DNA of 64,000 bases, from positions 620,001 to 684,000 of the forward strand of contig NZ_CM001439.1 in NCBI RefSeq assembly GCF_000244955.1. The letters are read 5' to 3'. The translations under genes were made by a program, and so were the position numbers. The first letter of the stretch is position 1, and every line of letters starts with the position of its first letter. Below, piece after piece: positions 34,982 through 43,323 of the stretch. The stretch is from Saccharomonospora marina XMU15. GTDB taxonomy: Bacteria; Actinomycetota; Actinomycetes; Mycobacteriales; Pseudonocardiaceae. The notes under the pieces were generated by a model. That model saw nothing but the letters and a program-made list of their open reading frames with translations. It did no database searches and was not told where the DNA came from.

Positions 34982-35036
34982 CCTGAGTCGCGACATCGTT
35001 TACGGACGAGTCGCGGCTCAGGATTTTTTTGTGGGT
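34982..35036 (+). terminator. Terminator hairpin in the left IS end
   Basis: A stem of 13 bases with one mismatch (CCTGAGTCGCGAC against GTCGCGGCTCAGG) is followed by ATTTTTTT on the plus strand. It would stop transcription coming from the AICE side from running antisense into the transposase gene. Confidence 0.8.
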
Positions 35037-35112
35037 TCGTTTCGTGGGGTTGTGGGGTGGGTGGTGTGTCGCGGCATCGTTGACGGGTGTGTCGCGACAT
35101 GGTTGACGGTGG

Positions 35113-36270
35113 TCAGCGTTTTTTGGGTTGGTAGTGCTTGGTTGGGTCGATGGTGTGTTCGGCGATGATTTGGCCGGTGTCGGCGTTGCTGACGGTGGTG
35201 TTGCGGTCGTGGATGAGTATCAGTACGGGTGTGCCGATGTGGGCTCTGCCGATGCCGAGGTGGCGGAGTTGTCCGGCGTAGCGTAGGGAGATTTTTCCGT
35301 TCTTGTCGACGCGGTCGGTGCGGGTGCGCCATTCGGGTTGTGGGGTGTGGGTTGGGGTGGCTTTCGGGAGTGCGGTGTAGGCGCGCTCGGGGGTGCGGCG
35401 GCCGATGGAGCGGTGGGGGCGGGCGGTGTTGTACCAGGTTCTGAACTCGTTGAGCATCGTCTGGAGTTGCTCGGTGGTGTCGGGTAGTCGGCGGGCGGTG
35501 AGCCAGCGTTTGAGGGTTTGGTGGAAGCGTTCGATCTTGCCTTGGGTTTGGGGGTGTCCGGGGGAGCCGTTCTTCTGGATGATGCCGTGGGCTGTGAGGA
35601 GTTTTTCGAATCCGCCGCGGGCGCCTTTGTGGCGTGCCAGTCGGGTGGTGAACACGAGCCCGTTGTCGGTCAGTGTCGAGTAGGGCGGCCCGTATGTGCT
35701 GATCAGGTGGGACATCGCCGTAGTGACGTCTGCGCCGGTGAAGGCGGTCGCTGCGTGGATCTGGAGCAGGAATCGTGCGTGGTCGTCGAGGAAGTCGAGG
35801 ATCTCGATGCGGGTGCCGTTGGCGAGGTTCCAGTGGGTGATGTCGGCTTGCCAGCATTCGTTGGGCAGGTCTGCTTCGAAGCGGATGTAGGAGCTGCGGG
35901 GGCGCTTGTTCGGGGCGGGGGTGATCAGGCCGGCGGTGTGGAGGGTGCGGCGGATCGTGGAGGTCGAGGGGGCGAGGTGTCCGTCTCGCTCGAGGTGCCA
36001 GGCGATGGTGATCGGGCCGGCGTCAGCGCCGGCAGCGGTGAGCTCGCGGCGTAGTTCGATGATGCGTTCGGTCACTGCCGGTGGTGTCGTGCCGGGGCGG
36101 GTCTTCGGGGCGCGGGAGCGGGGTTCGAGGCCTGCGGGGCCTTCGGTGTCGTAACGGGCGAGGAGGGTATGGACCCATTGACGGGTCACGCCGTAGCGCG
36201 TGGCTGCTTCGGCATGGGTGAGGCCTTGTTCGCGGACAGCGCGGGCGATGACGAGGTTCTTCGGTTTCAC
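35113..36270 (-). CDS. IS481-family transposase
   Basis: A 385-residue protein with an N-terminal helix-turn-helix (LTHAEAATRYGVTRQWVHTLLARY), a second HTH-like region and an integrase-core domain. The DDE residues are seen in WQADITHW, TDNGLVF and QGKIERFHQTLKRWL. The frame is intact at full length, so the element may be active. It reads leftward from near the right terminal repeat. Confidence 0.95.
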   Translation of the reverse strand: MKPKNLVIARAVREQGLTHAEAATRYGVTRQWVHTLLARYDTEGPAGLEPRSRAPKTRPGTTPPAVTERIIELRRELTAAGADAGPITIAWHLERDGHLAPSTSTIRRTLHTAGLITPAPNKRPRSSYIRFEADLPNECWQADITHWNLANGTRIEILDFLDDHARFLLQIHAATAFTGADVTTAMSHLISTYGPPYSTLTDNGLVFTTRLARHKGARGGFEKLLTAHGIIQKNGSPGHPQTQGKIERFHQTLKRWLTARRLPDTTEQLQTMLNEFRTWYNTARPHRSIGRRTPERAYTALPKATPTHTPQPEWRTRTDRVDKNGKISLRYAGQLRHLGIGRAHIGTPVLILIHDRNTTVSNADTGQIIAEHTIDPTKHYQPKKR

Positions 36271-36424
36271 GCCCTATCGTGACCGCCCGCCAGGTGTCAA
36301 CGATGTCACGACTCACCGGTCAACGATCATACCGAGCCTGTGTCAAGCCTGCCGCGACTCACCTGTCAACGATCAACCGCGACATCACCGCACATCGACG
36401 TCAACGATGTCCTGAAACCAGACA

Positions 36425-36501
36425 CCTCACCCGCCACACCAGCCAAATCGGCCTCGTGACCAGTGCAAACAGGTCACGGGGCCGATCTTGTGTGGTCCGG
36501 C
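36425..36501 (+). repeat. IS target duplication and outer half of attR
   Basis: Bases 36425-36440 repeat the 16 bp at 34963-34978. Bases 36441-36501 continue the att repeat, matching 19671-19731 with 5 differences in 61. Without the IS the right att copy would be 115 bp, the same length as attL and without gaps. Confidence 0.92.
36447..36486. terminator. Second copy of the tRNA-Tyr terminator
   Basis: The hairpin ATCGGCCTCGTGACC/GGTCACGGGGCCGAT has one G-T pair and lies in the outer part of attR. It is homologous to the hairpin at 19676-19717. Confidence 0.8.
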
Positions 36502-36519
36502 GCCGCAGTGATGGCTGTA

Positions 36520-37449
36520 CTACGAGGCGCCACCGCCGAAGCGTGGTAGGAACTCGGCGTGTAGCCGAGGAAGTTCTTGCAGCAGTGCGCTTGCTCTTTC
36601 CAGCTCGTGTTCCAGTGCTGGGTCGCGGGCACCGGGCAGTTGCCCGAACTCGATGAGGCTGCGCAGCCGGTGTTCCTCGCGCTCGAAATACGTCGCCAGT
36701 GATTCTCGTGGCGCCCAGGCGTGGTAGTTGTCGCCCCATTTGGTCGGCGCTCTGTCCAGTTTCTGCAGGTACGGCAGGCGGTTGAACTCGGCGATCTGCT
36801 CGGCGTACCTGGCCAACCGTGCCCGCACCTCTTCGGCGGAGGCGAGGTGCGGTGGTCGGGGAACGCCGACGAGAATCGGCCGAGAGACGAGGTCCGCATG
36901 GCCTTCGCCGTAGCTGAGGCGAAGCACCAAGCGGTAGAGCACGTCGAAGTGCACCCCAGCCTCACGGTATCGTTTCTCGTAGCCTGCGAGGCCGAGCCGA
37001 ATCTGGAAGCGATCGACCCCGGTGGGCGCAACCACTTGGGACAGGTCGTGCCTCACCGAGGGGTTGAACTTCCCTCCCGGAATTGGCAGGCGCACGTCAT
37101 ATGTCGCGGAGACCATCTCCGTCGCCGTGATGTAACTGGCGATGTCGGGCACCTGCGATCGCGGGATCACGAGGGCATCGAGAATCTCCAGGGCGGCGCG
37201 AACGACGAAGACGGGTTGTTCGCCGGGATTCCTGAGCTTGACGTCGAGGACGCAGTACCCGTGGTCGGGGGTGCTGGCGGCTACATCCACATCGTCGGTC
37301 GCGGCGGTGTCCACGCCGGCAGCGGGCGCGAACGCGACATCCACCAGCTCCGGCTTCACGAATCGGGGACCTCGGGTGCGGATGACAACGAAGCCGCCGA
37401 TAACGGCCGCGACAATCGTCCCGGCGACACCCAGGATGGCTTCCAGCAT
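36520..37449 (-). CDS. Hypothetical membrane-anchored protein
   Basis: A 309-residue protein with one N-terminal membrane helix (ILGVAGTIVAAVIGGFVVI), a beta-rich central part (YCVLDVKLRNPGEQPVFVVRAALEIL) and a helical C-terminus (ESLATYFEREEHRLRSLIEF). No family is recognised. ATG 37449 is chosen because the membrane helix follows directly; ATG 37491 is in frame and possible. The gene is alone between two tRNA-tail/terminator repeats, so it may be the remnant cargo of an older integration. Confidence 0.7.
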   Translation of the reverse strand: MLEAILGVAGTIVAAVIGGFVVIRTRGPRFVKPELVDVAFAPAAGVDTAATDDVDVAASTPDHGYCVLDVKLRNPGEQPVFVVRAALEILDALVIPRSQVPDIASYITATEMVSATYDVRLPIPGGKFNPSVRHDLSQVVAPTGVDRFQIRLGLAGYEKRYREAGVHFDVLYRLVLRLSYGEGHADLVSRPILVGVPRPPHLASAEEVRARLARYAEQIAEFNRLPYLQKLDRAPTKWGDNYHAWAPRESLATYFEREEHRLRSLIEFGQLPGARDPALEHELERASALLQELPRLHAEFLPRFGGGAS

Positions 37450-37500
37450 GGGGATGAACCGTAGTCGCTGGCTGCCGGATGCTCCTCGCATTCGGAGCTT

Positions 37501-37550
37501 TCACCCGCCATGTCCAGTCGCCCCGCGACCCGCCCAGCAGGTCACGGGGC
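37501..37550. repeat. Third, degenerate tRNA-Tyr tail with terminator
   Basis: TCACCCGCCA (37501-37510) equals the last bases of tRNA-Tyr. About 10 bases later a hairpin GCCCCGCGACC/GGTCACGGGGC (37520-37550) resembles the two upstream tRNA terminators. It may be the original chromosomal end of the tRNA locus, displaced by integrations. Confidence 0.65.
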
Positions 37551-37582
37551 CGTTGTCCGCTCGGCCGCGGCCTCGGACGTGG

Positions 37583-38158
37583 TCAGTGGACGACGTCGTA
37601 CACCAGCTTCTGGATTCCGTTGCCGTAGGAGTTGCTCTCGACGAGCTTGAGGTTCTGCTTGTCCTTGTCGGTGTCGCTGAACAGCCGCTTGCCCGCGCCG
37701 AGCAGGACGGGGAAGACCAGCAGGTGGTAGCGGTCGATCAGGCCTGCGTCGGACAGGTTGCGGTTCAGCGTGGCGCTGCCGTGGACGATGATCGGCCCGC
37801 CCTCGGTTCGCTTGAGCGCGGCGACGTCGTCCAGCGAACGCAGGATGGTGATCTCGCCCCAGTTGGACACGAGGTCCTGCTCGCCCAGCGTGGTGGAAAC
37901 CACGTACTTCGGCATCGCGTTGTAGCCGGGAAACTCCTCGGTCATGTCGGGCCACACCGGTGAGAACGCCTGATAGCTCACCCGGCCCAGCAGCATGGCC
38001 GCGGCCTCCTCCTGCTCGCGTCCCTTGAGTTCGTATACGGCCTCGTCGAACTCGATGTCCTTGAAGGTCCAGCCCGAGTTGCGGTAGCCCGGTTCTCCGC
38101 CGGGTCCCTCGACGACGCCGTCGAGCGAGACGAACGCGGTGGTGATCAGGGTGCGCAT
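37583..38158 (-). CDS. RibD C-terminal/dihydrofolate reductase-like protein
   Basis: A 191-residue protein starting MRTLITTAFVSLDGVVEGPGG, with MLLGRVSYQAF, PKYVVSTTL, GGPIIVHGSATLNRNL and FPVLLGAGKRLF, all features of the DHFR-like family in actinobacteria (reductases using NADPH). The natural substrate is not known. ATG 38158 has AAGGAG upstream. The genes to its right look like ordinary chromosome. Confidence 0.88.
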   Translation of the reverse strand: MRTLITTAFVSLDGVVEGPGGEPGYRNSGWTFKDIEFDEAVYELKGREQEEAAAMLLGRVSYQAFSPVWPDMTEEFPGYNAMPKYVVSTTLGEQDLVSNWGEITILRSLDDVAALKRTEGGPIIVHGSATLNRNLSDAGLIDRYHLLVFPVLLGAGKRLFSDTDKDKQNLKLVESNSYGNGIQKLVYDVVH

Positions 38159-38660
38159 GGGTTGCTCCTTGCTGGTTCGGAAGTTGCTGTCACCAGTGCG
38201 TCGAACGAGTGTGGCCGGATTCGACACCAAGCGCGGAAAAAAATCGCCCGCGAGCCCTCGGCCTCTTCCAGCTGCTGGTCCGCGAACACCGGTGTCCGGG
38301 CCGGCGTGAGCTCAGCGTGGCTGAGCACGTTGACCACCCGGCCACCCGGATCACGGACGAAGAACCGCCGCACGCCCCACTCCTCGTCCTGGAGGGATGG
38401 ACGATCTCCGCTCCGCTTTCCCTCATGGCCGCGTAGGCCGCGTCCACATCGTCCACCTCGACACTCACATCGGGGGACACCGGCGCGGTCCTGTCGTCGG
38501 GGAGGAAGAAGTTGAGCTGCGCCGTCGGGCTGGCCGGGGAGGCGAGCGTCATGACCCAGCCGTGGTTCATGACTTCCTCGAAGCCGAGCAAGCCATAAAA
38601 CTCCCGGCTATCCTGCGCCGACGCTGACCGGGCATTCGGCACGACGCGGCGGACGGTCAT
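38146..38660 (-). pseudogene. VOC/glyoxalase-family gene with frameshift
   Basis: The N-terminal frame (MTVRRVVPNARS, REFYGLLGFEEVMNHGW, AQLNFFLPDD, VDDVDAAYAAMRESGAEIVHP) is a VOC dioxygenase-like domain. After HP (near 38400) the natural continuation LQDEEWGVRRFFVRDPGGRVVNVLSH lies in another frame. One base seems missing from CATCCCTCCAGG. The uncorrected frame runs on to 38190 with unrelated residues and the corrected one to 38146, longer than usual. It could be a decayed gene or a sequencing error. Confidence 0.65.
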
Positions 38661-38752
38661 CAACGGCTCCAAACGTAACGGCACGGAGGTACTCTGCGCG
38701 ATCCGCGACAGTACTGCGACCCGCCCAACGTCGCACCCGCTTTCGACGGGGC

Positions 38753-39382
38753 CTACCCGGGCAGGTCGCGCAGCCAGGCAAGAGCGTCGGGCAACTCGAC
38801 GACGTCGGCGTATTTGGCGTCGAGATCGGCGAGGTTGGCCTCGTGCAGTTGAGGGGAGCGGTCCGCGCAGCCCTGGCGAACCACCTGCGGCCGCAGCCCG
38901 TGGCACAGCGCGTCGGTGGCGGAAGCTCGCACGCACCCGGACGTGGAGAACCCGGCGAGCACGACCGTATCCACACCGAGCGCGTGCAGTGTGGAGGCAA
39001 GGGAGGTGCCGAAGAACGCCGAGGCGTACTGCTTGACCACCACCGGTTCGCCCCGGCGCGGTCGCAGTGGGGCTGCGATCGCGCCCCAGTCGCCCTCGGC
39101 GTCCTCGGCGAAGGCGGCCAGCGCGGGCACCTTGCGCGCGAACAGGCCGCCGTCGGCCATCCCTGCCGCGTACTTCACAGCCGTCCAGCACACCGGCCGC
39201 CCCGCCGAGCGGGCCGCATCAACCAGTTCGGCCGTCGCCGCGATCGCGGGCGCCGGTTCCGGGAGCAGGAACGGTCCACCCTGCTCGGTGTAGGCGCGCA
39301 CCATGTCGATCACGACGAGCGCGGGACTTTCGCCCCAGCCGACCCTGCCGGAGAACGCCGCGCCGTGCGGCCCCGCACTCAT
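38753..39382 (-). CDS. Isochorismatase-family amidohydrolase (N-carbamoylsarcosine amidase-like)
   Basis: This 209-residue cysteine hydrolase has the catalytic Asp in ALVVIDMVRAY, Lys in VVVKQYASAFFGTSL and Cys in AGFSTSGCVRASATDALCHG. N-carbamoylsarcosine amidases of this family finish N-methylhydantoin breakdown. The ATG overlaps the hydantoinase B stop (ATGA), so it is made with hyuB and hyuA. The exact N-carbamoyl substrate is inferred from that context. Confidence 0.87.
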   Translation of the reverse strand: MSAGPHGAAFSGRVGWGESPALVVIDMVRAYTEQGGPFLLPEPAPAIAATAELVDAARSAGRPVCWTAVKYAAGMADGGLFARKVPALAAFAEDAEGDWGAIAAPLRPRRGEPVVVKQYASAFFGTSLASTLHALGVDTVVLAGFSTSGCVRASATDALCHGLRPQVVRQGCADRSPQLHEANLADLDAKYADVVELPDALAWLRDLPG

Positions 39383-41256
39383 GCCGTTGACCACCGTGGA
39401 CGCTTCGGTGCGGGCAACCCGGTCTCCTCCTCGCAGCGTGCCAGCAGTTCCTCGATCGGCGGTCCCATGTCGAACACCGGCAACTCCGCGGGCCGGGCCG
39501 CCTGTAGTTCCTGTCGCAGCGCGTCGGTCGCCGCCTGGTCAACGGCGCCGTCTGCGTCCAGCACGACGCCGTAGCGGCGTGCCCCGTCAACCGTCACCAG
39601 GCTACGTGCCACCTCCAGCGCCACCAGTTCCGGGTCGCGCCGCAGCGGGTCACCCCAGCCGCCACCGCCCCAGGTGACGAAATGCAGCACGTCGCCTGGG
39701 CGAACCGGCACGTCGTGACACTTGCTCGGCAGCATCTGGGTGGTGCCGTCGGCACGTTCCAGCCATTTCCTGCCGCGTGCTCCAGGCGTTCCGCCGTTGA
39801 CGCCCCACGGGTAGGTCAGCCACCGGTCGTCGTGAATCGCGATCGTGCCCGGCTCCTCGAAGACGTAGGTCACGTCGACCCCGTTGCCGCCGCGGTGCAG
39901 ACCCGCGCCGCCGGTGTCGGCGACGGTCTCCCAACGCTCGATGCGCAGCGGATAGTAGGACTCCAGGTACTCGCAAGGGATGTTGACGAAGCTCGGCCAC
40001 AGCGAATGGCCGTCAGGACCGTCGCCCAGCGGCCTGCCGGGAATGCCGCCGAACCCGATCGAGTACAGCTGGAACCACTCGCCCTTGCGCTCGCCCGAGG
40101 TGTAGTGCCCCGAGTACATGAAGTGCGGGCTCGAGGAGAACCCTGCCGCGTTGAGCAGTGCCGGGTTCGTCTGCCCCAGCAGGCCGCCGAACAGGTCGAA
40201 CACCCGGCCGATGCCGTGGTTTCGGCCGTTGAGGGACGCCGGATGCTTCGGCTTCCAGTAGGAACCGTCCGGGATGGTGACATCCACCAGCGGGTAGAAG
40301 CCGTCGTTCCACAGGATCTGCGGGTCAGCCACCGTGATCATGTAGATGCCGAAGAACATCCGGGTCAGGTTCTCGTTGATGTAGTAGTTCACCGGCCCCT
40401 CTGCCTGCGGGGAACTTCCGGTGAAGTCCAGGTGCACCTTGTCGCCGTGGCGGGTCAGCGACAGCTTCAGCTCGTACGGCCCGTTGCCCACCCCGTCGTC
40501 GCAGATGTAGTCGGTGAAACTGATCGTCTTGCCGTCCTCGAACACCGAACGCAGCAACACCTTCATCGCGTCGTAGTTGCGCTGCAGCAGCGCGTCCAGG
40601 GCGGAGAGGTAGGTGGCGGTGCCGAAGCGCTCGCACATCTCGACCACCCTGCGCCCTGCGGTGCGGCAGGCCGCGACGAGCCCGTTGAGGTCAGCGCGGT
40701 TCCAGTCCGGCATCCGCACCTGGTTCAGGATGATCTTCAACGCGTCGGTGTTCAGCTCGCCCGCGCGATACAGCTTGAACGGTGGGATGACCACGCCCTC
40801 TTCGTAGATGGTGCGAGCGTCGGTGGGCATGGAACTCGGGGTCTTGCCGCCGACGTCGGACATGTGGCCGAACATCGAGGCCCAACCCACCAGCCTGCCC
40901 TCGTGGTAGATGGGCATCACCAGCAGCCAGTCGTTGGCGTGGCTGATCGCGGCCCCACAGGCGTAGGGGTCCGACGTCAGCAGGATGTCGCCTTCCTCGA
41001 TGGTGTCGTCGAACCCTTCGAGGAAGTCCGGAACGGACAGTCCGAACTGGCCGACCACCATCTTCCCGCTCGGATCGCCGATCAGCGGGAACTCGTCGTG
41101 CTGCTCGCGGATGCCGGGCGAAAGGGCCGTGCGGAACAGCACCTCGTCCATCTCGTAGCGGGCGTTGCGCAGCCCGTTCTCGATGAGGTCGAGAGTTACC
41201 GGGTCGACATCGAGTTGGGGCAGGTCGCCGGTCGCGGTCTCGATGATGCGTGCCAT
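39379..41256 (-). CDS. hyuB: Hydantoinase B/oxoprolinase family subunit
   Basis: A 625-residue HyuB subunit: it starts with VDPVTLDLIENGLRNARYEMDE, then RTALSPGIREQHDEF, SDPYACGAAISHANDW and a C-terminal GGGGWGDPL. With HyuA it forms an ATP-dependent ring-opening enzyme for hydantoins or oxoproline. The gene starts 3 bp after the hyuA stop. Genes of this family also act on caprolactam or carbonyl compounds, so the substrate is open. Confidence 0.9.
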   Translation of the reverse strand: MARIIETATGDLPQLDVDPVTLDLIENGLRNARYEMDEVLFRTALSPGIREQHDEFPLIGDPSGKMVVGQFGLSVPDFLEGFDDTIEEGDILLTSDPYACGAAISHANDWLLVMPIYHEGRLVGWASMFGHMSDVGGKTPSSMPTDARTIYEEGVVIPPFKLYRAGELNTDALKIILNQVRMPDWNRADLNGLVAACRTAGRRVVEMCERFGTATYLSALDALLQRNYDAMKVLLRSVFEDGKTISFTDYICDDGVGNGPYELKLSLTRHGDKVHLDFTGSSPQAEGPVNYYINENLTRMFFGIYMITVADPQILWNDGFYPLVDVTIPDGSYWKPKHPASLNGRNHGIGRVFDLFGGLLGQTNPALLNAAGFSSSPHFMYSGHYTSGERKGEWFQLYSIGFGGIPGRPLGDGPDGHSLWPSFVNIPCEYLESYYPLRIERWETVADTGGAGLHRGGNGVDVTYVFEEPGTIAIHDDRWLTYPWGVNGGTPGARGRKWLERADGTTQMLPSKCHDVPVRPGDVLHFVTWGGGGWGDPLRRDPELVALEVARSLVTVDGARRYGVVLDADGAVDQAATDALRQELQAARPAELPVFDMGPPIEELLARCEEETGLPAPKRPRWSTA

Positions 41257-41259
41257 GGC

Positions 41260-43323
41260 TCAGGCCTCCACCGGGTTGATCAGCAGGCTGCCGGAGGGGT
41301 GCACCGTGGCGGCGTGTCCGGGCAGCACGAGTGTCGTGGAATCCATCTCGGTGACGATCGCGGGTCCGGTGACGACGTCGCCCGCGCGCAGCTTGCTCCG
41401 GTCGTAGACGGTCGCGTCCAACCGCTCTCCGGTCACGTGGATGGGATGGGTGTCGACGATCGCACCCGAGGCGTCGCCGGTCGTCCGCCCGAGCTGCACC
41501 GGCGCGACGGACGGGCGCGGCCCTGTGACGGTCGCCCGCGCGTTGACCAGCTCGTGGTCGACCGAAAGCAGGAACGAGAACAGCCGGTCGTGCTCGGCGT
41601 CGAAGCGCTGCGCCAACGTCCGTAGCGCGGTGTCGGGGTCGTCGAGCCATGCCGGGTCGAGGTCCACCGGGATCTCGAAACCCTGCCCGTGGTAACGCAC
41701 GTCCACCTCGAACGCCACGGTCTGGTCGGCGGGATCGATGCCCTGTTCGCGAAGGCGGTGCCCGGCTTCGTCGCCCAACTCGCGCAGGATCGTGGCCAGC
41801 TCCGAGCCGGTGAGGTCGGCGAAGCGGCGCAGCACCGTTCTCGCGGCCACGTCGCGCAGGCCGGTGGTCGCGTCTCCCAGCGCGCACAACACGCCGGGAG
41901 ACGGCGGCACGATCACCGGCCAGGCTCCGGTGAGCTTGCCGAGCGCGTTGGCGTGCAGCGGGCCCGCGCCACCGAACGCGACCAGCGCGAAGTCGCGCGG
42001 GTCGAACCCCTGCTGTACCGACACCAGCCGCAGCCCGCCGAGCATGTTCTCGTTGACGATGTCCACGATGCCCGCCGCGGCGGCTTCCGTGCTCGGCAGC
42101 CCCATCGCCTCCGCGACCTTGCCGACCGCGGCCCGTGCCGCCTCGACGTCCAGCGTGATCTCCCCGCCCGCGAGCGCGGGCGGCAGGTAGCCGAGCACCA
42201 CGTTGGCATCGGTCACTGTCGGTTCCGTGCCGCCCTTGCCGTAGGCGGCGGGGCCGGGGTCGGCTCCTGCCGACTGCGGGCCGACTCGCAGTGCCCTGGT
42301 GAGCTCGGGCACGTGGGCTATCGACCCGCCGCCCGCGCCCACCGTCCGAACGTCCACACTGGATGCTCGAACGGTGAGGTCGCCGACCTTGGTCTCGCGT
42401 CCGATCCGGGGACTGAGGTCCTGCACGAGTGCCACGTCGGTGGACGTGCCGCCCATGTCGAAGGTGATGAGGTCGCGGTAGCCGCACTGCCGCGCGACCC
42501 ACACCGCGCCGGTGACGCCACCGGCGGGGCCGGACAGCAGCATGGTCACCGGCGCGGCCGTGGCCGCCTCGGCCGTGGACAGCCCGCCGTCGCTGCGCAG
42601 GATCGCCAGTTGCCCCGCGACACCGCCTTCGCCGAGCTTGCCCGCGAGCGTGTCGACGTACTTCTTCACCTGTGGCTGGACGTAGCCGTTGGCTACGGTC
42701 GTGACAGTGCGCTCGTACTCGCGCAACTCCGGCAGCACGTCGGAGGACAGCGACACCGGCACGCCCGGTAGCTCCTGAGCGGCGAGCTCGGCGACCCGCC
42801 GCTCGTGTGCGGGGTTGGCGAAGGAGTTGATGAGTGAGACGGCGAGCGCCTGGATCTGCCGTCCCCGCAGTGTCCGAAGCTTGGCGCGGACGTCGTTGTC
42901 GTCGAGTGCCCGCAACACCGTGCCGTCGCTGGCGAGGCGTTCCTCGATCTCGACGGTGTTCTCCAGTGCGGCCAGCGGTTCCGGCTTCGGCCAGATGATC
43001 CAGCCTGCCAGCCCGCCCGGCACGTAGGACCTGGCGATCTGCAGCACCTGCCGGAACCCGCTGGTGGTGACAAGGCCCACCCTGGCGCCCTTGCCCTCGA
43101 GAATCGCGTTCGTAGCGACGGTGGTGCCGTGCAGCACCTGAGCCACCTGCCCGAGCGCGATCCCGGCCTCGGCGCAGACCTTGCCGATTCCGTTGAGCAC
43201 CCCGACGGACTGGTCCGACGGCGTCGAAGGGGTCTTCGCGCGCCAGGTGGCGCCGCTGGTCTCTTCGACGAGTAACACGTCGGTGAAGGTGCCGCCGACG
43301 TCGACACCGAGGCGATAACTCAT
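41260..43323 (-). CDS. hyuA: Hydantoinase A/oxoprolinase family subunit
   Basis: A 687-residue HyuA subunit of the ASKHA ATPase fold: an N-terminal LGVDVGGTFTDVLLVE phosphate loop, HGTTVATNAILEGKGARVGLVTT, a second loop ITFDMGGTSTDVALV and VGAGGGSIA. It phosphorylates the substrate carbonyl to drive ring opening. ATG 43323 overlaps the GntR stop by 4 bp, so the regulator leads this operon. Confidence 0.92.
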   Translation of the reverse strand: MSYRLGVDVGGTFTDVLLVEETSGATWRAKTPSTPSDQSVGVLNGIGKVCAEAGIALGQVAQVLHGTTVATNAILEGKGARVGLVTTSGFRQVLQIARSYVPGGLAGWIIWPKPEPLAALENTVEIEERLASDGTVLRALDDNDVRAKLRTLRGRQIQALAVSLINSFANPAHERRVAELAAQELPGVPVSLSSDVLPELREYERTVTTVANGYVQPQVKKYVDTLAGKLGEGGVAGQLAILRSDGGLSTAEAATAAPVTMLLSGPAGGVTGAVWVARQCGYRDLITFDMGGTSTDVALVQDLSPRIGRETKVGDLTVRASSVDVRTVGAGGGSIAHVPELTRALRVGPQSAGADPGPAAYGKGGTEPTVTDANVVLGYLPPALAGGEITLDVEAARAAVGKVAEAMGLPSTEAAAAGIVDIVNENMLGGLRLVSVQQGFDPRDFALVAFGGAGPLHANALGKLTGAWPVIVPPSPGVLCALGDATTGLRDVAARTVLRRFADLTGSELATILRELGDEAGHRLREQGIDPADQTVAFEVDVRYHGQGFEIPVDLDPAWLDDPDTALRTLAQRFDAEHDRLFSFLLSVDHELVNARATVTGPRPSVAPVQLGRTTGDASGAIVDTHPIHVTGERLDATVYDRSKLRAGDVVTGPAIVTEMDSTTLVLPGHAATVHPSGSLLINPVEA

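Larger units (their letters stand above)
34979..36424 (-). mobile_element. IS481-family insertion sequence
   Basis: This complete 1446 bp element has ends TGTC...GACA and imperfect terminal inverted repeats of about 26 bp sharing GACATCGTT-ACG. It encodes one DDE transposase. It is flanked by a 16 bp direct repeat, CCTCACCCGCCACACC, at 34963-34978 and 36425-36440. Both ends carry several further copies of the GACATCGTTGACG motif, probably transposase-binding sites. It sits inside the attR of the AICE. Confidence 0.92.

Noticed and set aside
39682-41625. Open frame of 647 codons opposite hyuB
   Set aside because: No recognisable domain; the minus-strand hydantoinase B frame has family motifs throughout and coupled starts.
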